A stretch of 64,000 nt of DNA, taken from positions 21,956 through 85,955 of the forward strand of contig CALMES010000105.1 in the NCBI GenBank assembly GCA_937863435.1, read 5' to 3'. The notes beneath the pieces were generated by a model, which was given only the letters and a program-made list of their open reading frames with translations, did not search any database and was not told the DNA's origin. The stretch comes from an uncultured Candidatus Peregrinibacteria bacterium. Its GTDB lineage: Bacteria > Patescibacteriota > Gracilibacteria > Peribacterales > Peribacteraceae. Both the position numbers and the translations under genes were made by a program. Of the stretch, positions 37,352 to 45,752 are shown in pieces (within the stretch, counting starts at the first letter, position 1; each line of letters starts with the position of its first letter).

Positions 37352-38725
37352 CTACCTGATAAATACCGATGCCAGTCCCAAAAACGCCAGGAAGCCGAAG
37401 ACATCGGTTGCCGTTGTTACAAAGACCGTAGCCGAAATGGCAGGATCCACTTTCATGGCCTTGAGCGCCAGTGGCACGATCGCCCCAAAAACACCGGCTA
37501 TCACCAGATTGATCACCATCGACAGGAGCAGAATAATGCCTATCTCGACTGTCCCTTTGAATACAAACACCACCGCTGCGACAATGAGACCGTTGATGAG
37601 ACCGTTGATGAGACCCGCCACCGCCTCCTTGCTGATCACACGCCACCACCAGCCCTTGCGCCGTGTGCCCTCTCCAAGCGCCAGTCCGCGAACCACCACC
37701 GCCAGCGTCTGCGTGCCGGCGTTGCCACCCATGCCGGCGACAATCGGCATGTAAGCAGCCAGAATCGCCGTCTTGGCAATGGTCGTCTCGAACAAGGAGA
37801 CGACAAACGCAGCCAGAAACGCAGTGGCCAGGTTGATGATGAGCCACACGTAACGGAATTTCACCGCGGCCAGAGCGGAATCCGACAGTTCCTCCTCTTT
37901 GTTCACACCGGCAAACAGGTAAAAGTCCTCCGTCGCCTCCATCTGGGCAACGCGCAGAAGATCGTGCAGATGAATGACGCCGAGAAACTGCCCCTCATCC
38001 ACGACGCCGATGAGATCGGCCTTGTTCTGCGTCGCCATCTTAAGCACTTTTTCCTGGTCTGTTTTTGACGACGTGACAGTGAGCGGCGTGAGAAAATCCC
38101 CCACCGGTTTGACGGGCACATTGAACATGAGCGTCCGGTACGGCACAAATCCCAGCAGATGATCGTGGTTATCGAGAACGATCACAATCGGCGCCTGCTT
38201 GTGAGCCTGCACGTGCTGTCGCACTTTGTCTGAGACTGCTTTGATGGTTTCATCTTCGGATACGGTAATGAAATTCAGATCCATCAGTCCACCGGCTGTT
38301 TCGGGGCTGAACTTGAGCAGCTTTTCAATTTTGACGCGCTTCTCGTCTTTGATGTGACGGAGAATCAGGCTGCGGCGTTCTGCCGGAAGCTCGTGCAACA
38401 AGTCCGCCGCATCGTCTTCATTGTTGAAATGCAGGAAGCGGGCCAGCGCATGGTCCGACAGGCGCGGCAGAATGAACGCCCGCGTATTTTCGGTTGTCAG
38501 GAGCGCCACTTCAGCCTGGATTTCCGGCGGCAGCAGGGCAAACGTCTTGCGCTTGCCGTGCGAAAGCCGGTCGAGCACCAGCGCAATATCGGTGTGACTG
38601 TGACGCATCAGGAGATTTTTCAGCTTCAAGTCCTCCTTTTTGCCAAGGAGACCGTCGACGTGCTCAAGGAGATCCGCAATAACCATAACAAGAGTGGGCA
38701 GGTTGTATGGAAGACACGCATGCAT
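37352..38725 (-). CDS. mgtE: MgtE-type magnesium transporter
   Basis: 457 residues (444 if started at the ATG at 38686, MVIADLLEHVDGLL). The N-terminal superhelical domain has LLHELPAERRSLILRHI. A CBS pair (about 145-270) has MDLNFITVSEDETIKAV and GVVDEGQFLGVIHLHDLLR. A five-helix channel domain has the conserved GGNAGTQTLAVVVRGLALGE and the terminal FGFLAFLGLASVF. It is a Mg2+-gated Mg2+ channel: Mg2+ bound to the N and CBS domains closes the pore. It is transcribed alone, convergent with the lipoprotein gene. Confidence 0.93.
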   Translation of the reverse strand: MHACLPYNLPTLVMVIADLLEHVDGLLGKKEDLKLKNLLMRHSHTDIALVLDRLSHGKRKTFALLPPEIQAEVALLTTENTRAFILPRLSDHALARFLHFNNEDDAADLLHELPAERRSLILRHIKDEKRVKIEKLLKFSPETAGGLMDLNFITVSEDETIKAVSDKVRQHVQAHKQAPIVIVLDNHDHLLGFVPYRTLMFNVPVKPVGDFLTPLTVTSSKTDQEKVLKMATQNKADLIGVVDEGQFLGVIHLHDLLRVAQMEATEDFYLFAGVNKEEELSDSALAAVKFRYVWLIINLATAFLAAFVVSLFETTIAKTAILAAYMPIVAGMGGNAGTQTLAVVVRGLALGEGTRRKGWWWRVISKEAVAGLINGLINGLIVAAVVFVFKGTVEIGIILLLSMVINLVIAGVFGAIVPLALKAMKVDPAISATVFVTTATDVFGFLAFLGLASVFIR

Positions 38726-38802
38726 TTGCGCTGATTCGTTTCTTCGCCCGTGTCTGCTCTCTTTATGCCCTCCCGCACGCCGGAAGACAAGGGCAAATGC
38801 CG

Positions 38803-38870
38803 ATTAGCTTCATAGGTTTTAGCTTCTTAGCTTTTTAGAAAAGTACGTAATACGTCATTGGTGATGCACT
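38803..38870. repeat. Degenerate TTAGCTTC-word repeat
   Basis: GATTAGCTTCATAGGTTTTAGCTTCTTAGCTTTTTAG followed by AAGTACGTAATACGTCATT lies between mgtE and the next gene. A further GC palindrome-like CTGCAGCAGGCGTCCCGCCCGCGG is at 38899-38923. Confidence 0.6.
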
Positions 38871-38933
38871 ATTTTTTGCCTGCATTCCTGCAATCTTCTG
38901 CAGCAGGCGTCCCGCCCGCGGTGACGCAATAAT

Positions 38934-39677
38934 TTACATCCTCAACGAAGGCGTTCCGTACATCAGGCTTAGCACCAGTATAATCAGCGGCTGATGAACG
39001 AGATATAGAAGGAGCGAATTGCGCCCTGGTATCCCGATTATCGAAACAGACCGATGACGAAGCAGCTGATCCAGAGATGCCGTTCGCCAGTACGGATAGC
39101 GCACAAAGAGGCAGTGGCCGACAGCCACCCCGATCAGGATGACACCCGACCAGGGAAAGAGAGGAAAATAGTCGATCGTTTCAAAGCCTGCATACCTCAC
39201 ACCAAATGGTAAAAGAAATGATGACTGATCAATTAATGTACTCGTATATTGTCCTATAATAATGAATAAAACCCCGAGTAATAAATTTAATTCTTTCAGA
39301 CGATAGAAACCCGGCAGAAAGAGGATGCTGATGCCAATCAGATGCAAAATGCCAAACCGCACAAAAGTGTGTGCGTCGAAAATGTACGTCACCACACTGA
39401 TAATGATTCCGCACCCGACAATGCGCAGTCCGCGCAAAACATATTTTCGAAAGATGACCGCCGTCTGGCGGGTAGCCACCCGCTGATAAGAAAGCACGAA
39501 GCTGACACCCGCCAGAACCAAAAACAGCGATGCACTGCTCACCTGAAAAACATGCCAAAATACAGTGGAGAGATCGAACGGGAATCCGTAGAGAAATGTC
39601 AGATCAAACAGCAGGTGATAGACGATCATCTGAACGATTGCGACGGTGCGCAGTACATCAATTTCGGGATAACGCAT
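38934..39677 (-). CDS. DUF1624 / heparan-alpha-glucosaminide acetyltransferase-like membrane protein
   Basis: 247 residues, about seven membrane helices. It opens with RYPEIDVLRTVAIVQMIVYHLLFDLTFLYG, the DUF1624 (acyltransferase-like) pattern with a conserved His in helix 1. It then has FGILHLIGISILFL and PLFPWSGVILIGVAVGH. These proteins are predicted to move acyl groups across the membrane onto sugars. It is divergent from ogt. Confidence 0.85.
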   Translation of the reverse strand: MRYPEIDVLRTVAIVQMIVYHLLFDLTFLYGFPFDLSTVFWHVFQVSSASLFLVLAGVSFVLSYQRVATRQTAVIFRKYVLRGLRIVGCGIIISVVTYIFDAHTFVRFGILHLIGISILFLPGFYRLKELNLLLGVLFIIIGQYTSTLIDQSSFLLPFGVRYAGFETIDYFPLFPWSGVILIGVAVGHCLFVRYPYWRTASLDQLLRHRSVSIIGIPGRNSLLLYLVHQPLIILVLSLMYGTPSLRM

Positions 39678-39824
39678 GCAATCACACTATCACGGTGCCG
39701 CCAACATCGAAATACGGCAGCGGCACACTGTCCGTCATCAAGGAACAAAAATCCGTCTTTCGCTCCCCGCCACTCTGATGGCAAGGTAGAATCAGCATGT
39801 CCGCCATCCGTCCCCTGTCCACAC

Positions 39825-40316
39825 ATGACACCGTCATCCACTCTGTACTACCACTCACCCGTCGGCACACTTGCGGTGCAAGCATCGGACGGGGCTATCG
39901 TATCTGTTGCGTTATCGAATAAAAAAATAGTTCATAAAATTACCGATCCTCTTCTCAAGAAATGCAAAATTGAATTGGATGAATATTTTGCCGGCACACG
40001 CACCGCGTTTTCCCTGCCACTCGCCATGCACGGCACAGAGTTTCAGCGGGCAGTGTGGCAGGCTACCGCCGATGTTCCGTACGGCGCGCTGGCAAGTTAC
40101 AAAGATATTGCGCGCAGTGCCAGAAAGCCCGCAGCTGCACGCGCCGTCGGCAATGCATGCAACGCAAACAGGCTGCTGATCATCATCCCGTGCCATCGCA
40201 TTGTCCACAGCGACGGCCGCACCAGTGGCTACGCACTCGGAGCCGAGACAAAAATGTGGCTGCTGGAGCATGAACGAAAGCGGAAAGCGGCGAATGTGTC
40301 GGTCTCGACATTTTGA
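39825..40316 (+). CDS. ogt: Methylated-DNA-[protein]-cysteine S-methyltransferase
   Basis: 163 residues with the suicidal active-site IIPCHRIVHSDGRTSGYALG (Cys in PCHR) and the DNA-binding helix-turn-helix region (FQRAVWQATADVPYGALASYKDIA). It removes O6-methyl/alkyl groups from guanine by transfer to its own Cys. The start MTPSSTLYYHSPVG is chosen; a TAGAAT box lies at 39787-39792 and the longer frame upstream overlaps the divergent gene. It is followed by a terminator hairpin. Confidence 0.93.
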   Translation: MTPSSTLYYHSPVGTLAVQASDGAIVSVALSNKKIVHKITDPLLKKCKIELDEYFAGTRTAFSLPLAMHGTEFQRAVWQATADVPYGALASYKDIARSARKPAAARAVGNACNANRLLIIIPCHRIVHSDGRTSGYALGAETKMWLLEHERKRKAANVSVSTF

Positions 40317-40334
40317 GCAAGAACGCTCTCACAA

Positions 40335-40366
40335 AAAAACCGCCCTTGCGAGCGGTTTCTTTCCAG
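40335..40366. terminator. Bidirectional terminator between ogt and the next gene
   Basis: AAACCGC and GCGGTTT pair around CCTTGCGA with A- and T-rich flanks (AAAAAAACCGC...GCGGTTTCTTTCC). It serves converging transcripts. Confidence 0.75.
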
Positions 40367-40376
40367 ATCAATACAA

Positions 40377-40928
40377 CTAAATTCCGTCCACTTCGCTGCT
40401 TACTTCCGTCGATGCTGCCGATACGTCTGCGGCTGTCGCTCCGGCCGCCTTCATGCCGTCGATGAATGTTTTGTGCGCTGCTTTTACCGCCTCTCTCCTT
40501 GTCTGAGACAACGCGCGGACTGCTTTGTTGAATACTTCCCAGGCTGCCTTGCGGGCAGTTGCGTCCTTAGCCGTCCAAGCGGCAGCAAGTGACGTTTTGA
40601 GAGTTGTACGAGCTGTCTCCCAAGCGGCAAATGCGGTTTTGTGCGCGGTGATGATCGCATCCTCGCGAGCGGAAACGAGAGCGGCAATGGCGGCTCCATC
40701 CAGATTTTTGGCGGCGCCGGACGACTGGCGCGTTGTTGTTTTCTCGGTCTTGTTCGTCTGCAGCATGCGACGCGATGTGACAGACTGCTGCCGCACGTTC
40801 GCGGTACGCGCCGAAGGCACGGAGCTCGTCGATACGGATGACGTCATACTGTCAGCGGCAAAAGCCGGCATGGCGACTGTCATGGCCGCAACACCGATGG
40901 AGATGAAAGAGAGAACGTTCTTTTTCAT
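40377..40928 (-). CDS. Secreted helical protein of unknown function
   Basis: 183 residues with a clear signal peptide (MKKNVLSFISIGVAAMTVAMPAFA). A Ser/Thr-rich low-complexity segment (about 25-75) comes next, then an Ala/Lys/Thr-rich helical region with predicted coiled-coil character (ISAREDAIITAHKTAFAAWETARTTLKTSLAAAW). No known domain. It is exported and may be periplasmic or surface-associated. It is preceded by the pyrimidine leader CTTTCCCCTCTTTTCTCT and heads a cluster of small envelope/stress-type genes. Confidence 0.7.
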   Translation of the reverse strand: MKKNVLSFISIGVAAMTVAMPAFAADSMTSSVSTSSVPSARTANVRQQSVTSRRMLQTNKTEKTTTRQSSGAAKNLDGAAIAALVSAREDAIITAHKTAFAAWETARTTLKTSLAAAWTAKDATARKAAWEVFNKAVRALSQTRREAVKAAHKTFIDGMKAAGATAADVSAASTEVSSEVDGI

Positions 40929-41023
40929 AGAGAAAAGAGGGGAAAGAAGAGCATCAGCATACCAGCCTGCACAATGATGAAAATTTCTTTGAGTGGACGG
41001 TCAGGCAGAAAGACGGTACAAAG

Positions 41024-41056
41024 AAAGGCGGCACCTGTCCTGAGAGTGCCGCCTTT
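41024..41056 (-). terminator. Terminator of the GlsB-family gene
   Basis: AAAGGCGGCAC and GTGCCGCCTTT form an 11-bp perfect stem around an 11-base loop; on the minus strand it is followed by CTTTG. It sits 13 bases after the stop codon. Confidence 0.8.
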
Positions 41057-41069
41057 TCCTCTTCTTCCT

Positions 41070-41333
41070 CTATATTCGTCTCGTTGGGTACGATGTGGAT
41101 CTGAATGCGTTGAGCAAAAACAGAAGCACAACGGCACCAACGACGGAAGTAATGAGGGAACCGACCAACCCGTATGTTCCGATGTTGAGCATGTCGAAGA
41201 TGAATCCGCCGACAAGAGCCCCCAGAACACCCACTATAAGATTCCCGACCAACCCGAAACCCGACCCTTTCATAATTTCACCGGCAATCCAGCCGGCCAG
41301 CATGCCGATGATGAGAAACAGAATAATGTTCAT
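41070..41333 (-). CDS. GlsB/YeaQ/YmgE-family small membrane protein
   Basis: 87 residues with three membrane helices and the family signature FLIIGMLAGWIAGEIMKGSGFGLVGNLIVGVLGALVGGFI. These transglycosylase-associated proteins are stress-induced envelope proteins of unknown mechanism. A paralogue is encoded at 60870. It has its own terminator and a TTTTCCCTCTTAACTTCT leader. Confidence 0.92.
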   Translation of the reverse strand: MNIILFLIIGMLAGWIAGEIMKGSGFGLVGNLIVGVLGALVGGFIFDMLNIGTYGLVGSLITSVVGAVVLLFLLNAFRSTSYPTRRI

Positions 41334-41464
41334 AGAAGTTAAGAGGGAAAAGAAGTAGAAACAGAGAGGAGATGATCGGAACTTTTCTGCACATGTCTAG
41401 ACGACACTCCCGACCCATCATTACACCTTGATATGTACATTGTGGATTTTTATTTTTTAATCAT

Positions 41465-41590
41465 GGTGAGGACCCAGAGGAAAGAAATAGTTCAAAAGAC
41501 TCAAAGGAGTGGATGTGCGGAAGATGCGCAGATACATACTGGCTCATCAGCATTCCTCTGTTCCTCTGAGTCTTTTGAGTTCTTTTTTTG
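41465..41590. repeat. Degenerate TTCAAAAGACTCAAAGGA-word repeat, inverted
   Basis: The left arm GAGGAAAGAAATAG and TTCAAAAGACTCAAAGGAG (41478-41512) is mirrored by TTCCTCTGTTCCTCTGAGTCTTTTGAG (41553-41579). The core of about 40 bases ends in GCTCATCAGCA. Confidence 0.75.
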
Positions 41591-41611
41591 TGGCAACAAA
41601 ATATGAACTGG

Positions 41612-41905
41612 TTATGCAGCTTTCTTTTCCAGCTTCGCCTCACGCTCTTTCCGAGCCGCTTTCAGGAAATCAGCCGTTCCTTTTTTGGCATCACCAACGA
41701 GTGCTTCGCCTTTGGCCTTCAATTTGTCCATGGCACCATCGAATGCGAGATCATCATTATCGGCCAGTTTCCCTACCCCTTTTTCGACAGTGCCTTTCAA
41801 ATTCAGCCACGCAGATTTTGCCTTGGCAGCCGCTGCGCCGCCTTCCAAACGTGATTCAACGCGCTTGGATTTTTGATCAACGTAATTGCGAGTTTCGACA
41901 CCCAT
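41612..41905 (-). CDS. CsbD-like small stress protein
   Basis: 97 residues starting MGVETRNYVDQKSKRVESRLEGG. Two amphipathic Ala/Lys/Asp-rich segments resemble CsbD-type helices (WLNLKGTVEKGVGKLADNDDLAFDGAMDKLKAKGEALVGDAKKGT). CsbD proteins are stress-induced and of unknown function. It follows a CTTTCCCCTCTCTTCTT leader, like its neighbours. A 17-codon N-terminal extension was rejected. Confidence 0.65.
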   Translation of the reverse strand: MGVETRNYVDQKSKRVESRLEGGAAAAKAKSAWLNLKGTVEKGVGKLADNDDLAFDGAMDKLKAKGEALVGDAKKGTADFLKAARKEREAKLEKKAA

Positions 41906-41997
41906 AAGAAGAGAGGGGAAAGAAAATAAGAGGAAGAAAAAGATGCAGAGTTGCATCGCATAGAGAAGACGGGGAGAGGGAATGAAACTTACTAACT

Positions 41998-42127
41998 GAC
42001 CTCATCCGGCCTTCGGCCACCTTCTCCTGCGAGGAGAATGGAAGCATCTGAAATTTTAAGTACAATATTTCCTAAGATTCCTCTCTCCCCGCGGGAGAGA
42101 GGTGGCGTATCAGCACCGGAGTGAGGT
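41998..42127. repeat. REP-like palindromes upstream of CsbD-like gene
   Basis: CTCATCCGGCCTTCGGCCACC, CTTCTCCTGCGAGGAGAA and CCTCTCTCCCCGCGGGAGAGAGG followed by ACCGGAGTGAGG. Same class as 2270 and 35268. Confidence 0.6.
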
Positions 42128-42137
42128 CCATAAAAAA

Positions 42138-42926
42138 TCATGAACCCATCACCCCCTGCATCAACATGACTCCCACAAGAACCGCAATCACGATCCGATA
42201 GATACCAAATCCGATGAACGAATGTTTTTGGACGTAGCGAATGAACCATTTGGCGACAATGTACGCAACGATGAAAGCCGTGATAAAACCGGCTGCCAGC
42301 TGCACATATTCATCTCCGGAAAATTCGCTGCCGGATTTGAGGAGATCGAGTCCCGACGCCGCGAGCATGGTAGGAATTGCGAGGAGAAAAGAGAAATCGA
42401 CAATCGTTTTACGCTTGATGCCAAGCAGCATGCCGCCAACAATAGTGGCGGCAGAACGCGATACGCCGGGGATAACGGCAAGCGCCTGAAACACACCGAT
42501 CAGAGCTGCTTTTGTGTAGGAAAGATGCGCGATGTCGTCGATAGACGCTTCTTTCTCGCGGTGCAAAAGCTCGAAGATAATCAGCAGAATACCGCCGATA
42601 AAAAGTGACCACGTGACAACAGTGATGTTGCCAATCAGAAATTTTTTGATGAAGTGATGCAAGACAAAACCGATGATGCCAGTTGGGATAAAGGCCGCCA
42701 GAACTTTGAGCCATACCTTTTTCTTGCGCAGGAGTGATGAGGCGTACAGAACGACAACCGAGAGAACGGCACCCAGCTGAATGACAATCTCAAATGTTTT
42801 TTGAAAATCGGTCTGCGGAATATACAAAAATTTTGATGCGATGATGAGGTGTGCAGTTGAAGAAATCGGTAAAAACTCGGTAATGCCTTCGACAATTCCG
42901 AGGAAGATTGAATGAAAAATAGTCAT
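42138..42926 (-). CDS. uppP: Undecaprenyl-diphosphatase
   Basis: 262 residues, about eight membrane helices. The two catalytic boxes are EGITEFLPISSTAHL near the N-terminus and PGVSRSAATIVGG in the middle. UppP/BacA dephosphorylates undecaprenyl pyrophosphate, recycling the lipid carrier for peptidoglycan and glycan synthesis. The ATG at 42926 is preferred; the 65-codon upstream extension overlaps the next gene. Confidence 0.94.
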   Translation of the reverse strand: MTIFHSIFLGIVEGITEFLPISSTAHLIIASKFLYIPQTDFQKTFEIVIQLGAVLSVVVLYASSLLRKKKVWLKVLAAFIPTGIIGFVLHHFIKKFLIGNITVVTWSLFIGGILLIIFELLHREKEASIDDIAHLSYTKAALIGVFQALAVIPGVSRSAATIVGGMLLGIKRKTIVDFSFLLAIPTMLAASGLDLLKSGSEFSGDEYVQLAAGFITAFIVAYIVAKWFIRYVQKHSFIGFGIYRIVIAVLVGVMLMQGVMGS

Positions 42927-43030
42927 GTCCGTACGGTAATAGAGAACCGGGCAAAGGGGAAGATAAACACAGACGGTCATCGCGCAGACAATGAACGTAT
43001 CATCCTGACACCATCGAAAGACGGCATATC

Positions 43031-43639
43031 TCACTCCAGTTCCACCGTCTTGTAGATGTTTGTAATATTCGTAAACGCCGTTGTAAAAGAATATTCCCAT
43101 ACTTCGGGAAAAATCTCGCACGACGGGCTGCCGGGCACCGGATGCGCTGCATGAATGCGAATAACCACGGACCGCGTTTCTTTCATCGGCTTGCCGTTAC
43201 TGGCTTTTTCCGGCTGCGTGCAATCGATGAGATCGACATCAAATGTTTCTGCTCCGCGTACAAGTTTGCGCGTGTGAATAGTGCAAGTGCCACCGGGCGG
43301 CTGCACGCTCATCGGGCAGCGCAGATGCGCGCGAACCGACTCTTTGCCATCGCGAAAAATACTGCTGATGGTGCGCACGCCGTCGTTGTCTCCGTAAAAT
43401 GTTTTGATCACCCACGGACGCGGATACACAAACCGGAAACCGCAGACGGTCATCTGGTATCCGCCAGACACCTTTGCAATCCGGACATCAGCCTGACAGG
43501 GATTTGCGCCAGAGGAAGACACGGATGTCGTCTGCGGGGCTTGCGGGACAGATTCGACCGTGAACACCGCGGCGACAGCAACCGCAACGACCGATACGAC
43601 GATATGCCCAAGAAAACGACTGCGGGTAAGACGACGCAT
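43031..43639 (-). CDS. Secreted or membrane-anchored protein of unknown function
   Basis: 202 residues with an N-terminal membrane helix after a basic start (MRRLTRSRFLGHIVVSVVAVAVAAVF). The extracytoplasmic domain is beta-rich with six Cys (NPCQADV, MTVCGFRF, LRCPMS, GTCTIH, IDCTQ, PSCEIF), suggesting disulfides. No known family. It is transcribed just ahead of uppP on the same strand and may be co-transcribed. Confidence 0.7.
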   Translation of the reverse strand: MRRLTRSRFLGHIVVSVVAVAVAAVFTVESVPQAPQTTSVSSSGANPCQADVRIAKVSGGYQMTVCGFRFVYPRPWVIKTFYGDNDGVRTISSIFRDGKESVRAHLRCPMSVQPPGGTCTIHTRKLVRGAETFDVDLIDCTQPEKASNGKPMKETRSVVIRIHAAHPVPGSPSCEIFPEVWEYSFTTAFTNITNIYKTVELE

Positions 43640-43654
43640 TGGCAGAGTGTAGCA

Positions 43655-43765
43655 TAGAGGATACGAAGATCAGAAGATACGAGGACGAGAGGAATGTATG
43701 TATCGAATGGAATCAAATTTCCTCGCAACATCTCATCCTCATATCCTTGCATCCTCATTAAAACC
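43655..43765. repeat. Degenerate GAGGATACGAAGAT-word repeat, inverted
   Basis: The left arm GAGGATACGAAGATCAG and GATACGAGGACGAGAGG (43657-43692) is mirrored by CCTCGCAACATCTCATCC and TCATATCCTTGCATCCTC (43722-43758). It is the same word family as 3301-3442. Confidence 0.75.
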
Positions 43766-43889
43766 ATCGCCTCACACGCCCTAAAGGAGTAGACTTATCA
43801 TCAAGATCAAGGAAACAACTTGTCTTCAAAAACCTCATTTCCACCGCCTGCGCTACACATCTCCCCAAAGTGGCCCTTCCCCCGATTTT

Positions 43890-45752
43890 ATGCCGTCCTT
43901 CAATGTTCGTTCTGCCATTCCCCTCTTCGTCCTTTTGGGACTGATTGCCGCAGGTATCAGCTTTGCAGTGAATCAGCATGCCATTGCCGATTTTATTCTA
44001 CTGTTCACGCTGATCATCGGCTCGCTCCCGCTTGTATGGCAGATTTTTCAGTCGATGCTCCGCAGACATTTCGGCGTGGACCTGATCGCGATTGTGGCAA
44101 TTATCGCATCGCTCATCTTGCATGAGTATTTGGCCGGAACGGTGATTTTACTGATGCTTTCAGGCGGCGAAGCGCTGGAAGGCTACGCTCTGCGCCGCGC
44201 ACGCAAGGACTTAACCGAACTGATCGAGCGCGCACCGACCAAGGCACATAAGAAAATGGGTATGGACGTTATCGAAGTGCCTATTGAATCGATCGTGATT
44301 GGTGACAGCATCGTCGTAAAACCGGGGGAAATCATTCCCGTTGACGGAGAAATATCTGACGGGATTTCCATGGTCGATGAGTCGGCTCTTACCGGCGAAT
44401 CGATGCTCGTTGAAAAACGCAAAGGCGCAAGCGTCATGAGCGGCTCTGTCAGCAAGGACGGCCTTCTGGAAATCCGTGCGCTGAAAGCCAGCCATGAAAG
44501 CAAGTACGAACAGATCATCAAGCTGGTGCGCGAGGCGGAGCAGCAGAAAGCGCCGTTTGTACGATTGGCCGATAGATACAGCGTGTTCTTTACGATCATC
44601 ACATTTGTTCTCGCTATTGCAGCGTGGCTTCTGTCGAAAGATCCTGTTCGCGTTCTCGCAGTCCTCGTTGTCGCCACTCCCTGTCCACTGATTCTGGCAA
44701 CACCCATCGCCTTTGCGTCCGGCATCAGCCGAGCAGCCAAACGCGGTATCATCGTCAAAAACGGTGGTGCGCTGGAAAAACTGGGGGAAGCACGCAGTTT
44801 TGCATTCGACAAAACAGGAACGCTGACACTCGGCGTGCCGACGATTGCATTCGTGGACGGCATGGCCGTGACTGCGGAGAAAGCTCTGCACATTGCCGCA
44901 TCACTCGACCAGCTGTCCGTGCACATTCTGGCGCGCGGGCTGCTGCAGCATGCACGCGAAGCCGGTCTCACCCTTTCATACCCTACCTCCTTCACCGAAT
45001 CGATTGGCGAAGGAGTGAAGGGAAGTATCGATGGAAAAACCTACTTCTTCGGACGCATCCGCTTTCTGCGGGCCGAAAAAATACTGGTGAGCGACGAACT
45101 GGAAAAACAGCATGATGCTGCGCGTACCGAAGGAAAAATGCCGGTATATCTGGCCGATGAGAAGCAAGTGATTGGCACCATTTTTTTCCAGGACACTGTC
45201 CGCCCCAATGTCCGCGCGCTGTTTACGCACCTGGCATCACTGGGCATCAAAAAAACATTATTGCTCACCGGCGACAAGCATCCTGTTGCACTGCGCATTG
45301 CCAAAGAAATAGGGCTGCCGGAAACTGACGTACGTGCCGAAATGCTGCCGGAACAAAAAGTGGAAGAGGTGAAGAAACTCCGCGCAGCATATTCGCCGAC
45401 CATCATGGTCGGCGACGGCATCAATGATGCGCCGGCCCTGTCTGCCGCCGACGTTGGCATCGCGATGGGCGGACATGGCAATACCGCTTCGTCGGAATCC
45501 GGCGATATTGTGATACTCGTCGATAAAATCGAGCGTGTGGGCGAAGCGCTGCTGCTTGGTCATCGCGTCTTGAGCATTGCCAAAGAAGGCGTGTGGATTG
45601 GTATGATCTTGAGCATTGGACTGATGGTGATTGCCGCCTTTGGCTTTATCGTCCCTGTCTATGGCGCCCTGCTGCAGGAGATTATCGATGTCGTCGTGAT
45701 CTTCAATGCGCTGCGCGTGCTGATTGCGAAGACGACGATGGAAAAACTATAA
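43890..45752 (+). CDS. P1B-type heavy-metal-translocating ATPase
   Basis: 620 residues. There is no N-terminal metal-binding (HMA) domain. The actuator carries DESALTGES. The metal-binding membrane helix has TPCPL (263-267). The phosphorylation site is DKTGTLT with Asp307, and the hinge is GDGINDAPALSAADVGIAMG. The usual HP pair of the nucleotide domain reads SVHILARGL instead of SEHPLA. It would export or import a transition metal using ATP; the variant PCP motif makes metal prediction unsafe. Start MPSFNVRSAIPLFVLLG follows a CCCTTCCCCCGATTTT leader. It is convergent with the next gene. Confidence 0.9.
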   Translation: MPSFNVRSAIPLFVLLGLIAAGISFAVNQHAIADFILLFTLIIGSLPLVWQIFQSMLRRHFGVDLIAIVAIIASLILHEYLAGTVILLMLSGGEALEGYALRRARKDLTELIERAPTKAHKKMGMDVIEVPIESIVIGDSIVVKPGEIIPVDGEISDGISMVDESALTGESMLVEKRKGASVMSGSVSKDGLLEIRALKASHESKYEQIIKLVREAEQQKAPFVRLADRYSVFFTIITFVLAIAAWLLSKDPVRVLAVLVVATPCPLILATPIAFASGISRAAKRGIIVKNGGALEKLGEARSFAFDKTGTLTLGVPTIAFVDGMAVTAEKALHIAASLDQLSVHILARGLLQHAREAGLTLSYPTSFTESIGEGVKGSIDGKTYFFGRIRFLRAEKILVSDELEKQHDAARTEGKMPVYLADEKQVIGTIFFQDTVRPNVRALFTHLASLGIKKTLLLTGDKHPVALRIAKEIGLPETDVRAEMLPEQKVEEVKKLRAAYSPTIMVGDGINDAPALSAADVGIAMGGHGNTASSESGDIVILVDKIERVGEALLLGHRVLSIAKEGVWIGMILSIGLMVIAAFGFIVPVYGALLQEIIDVVVIFNALRVLIAKTTMEKL

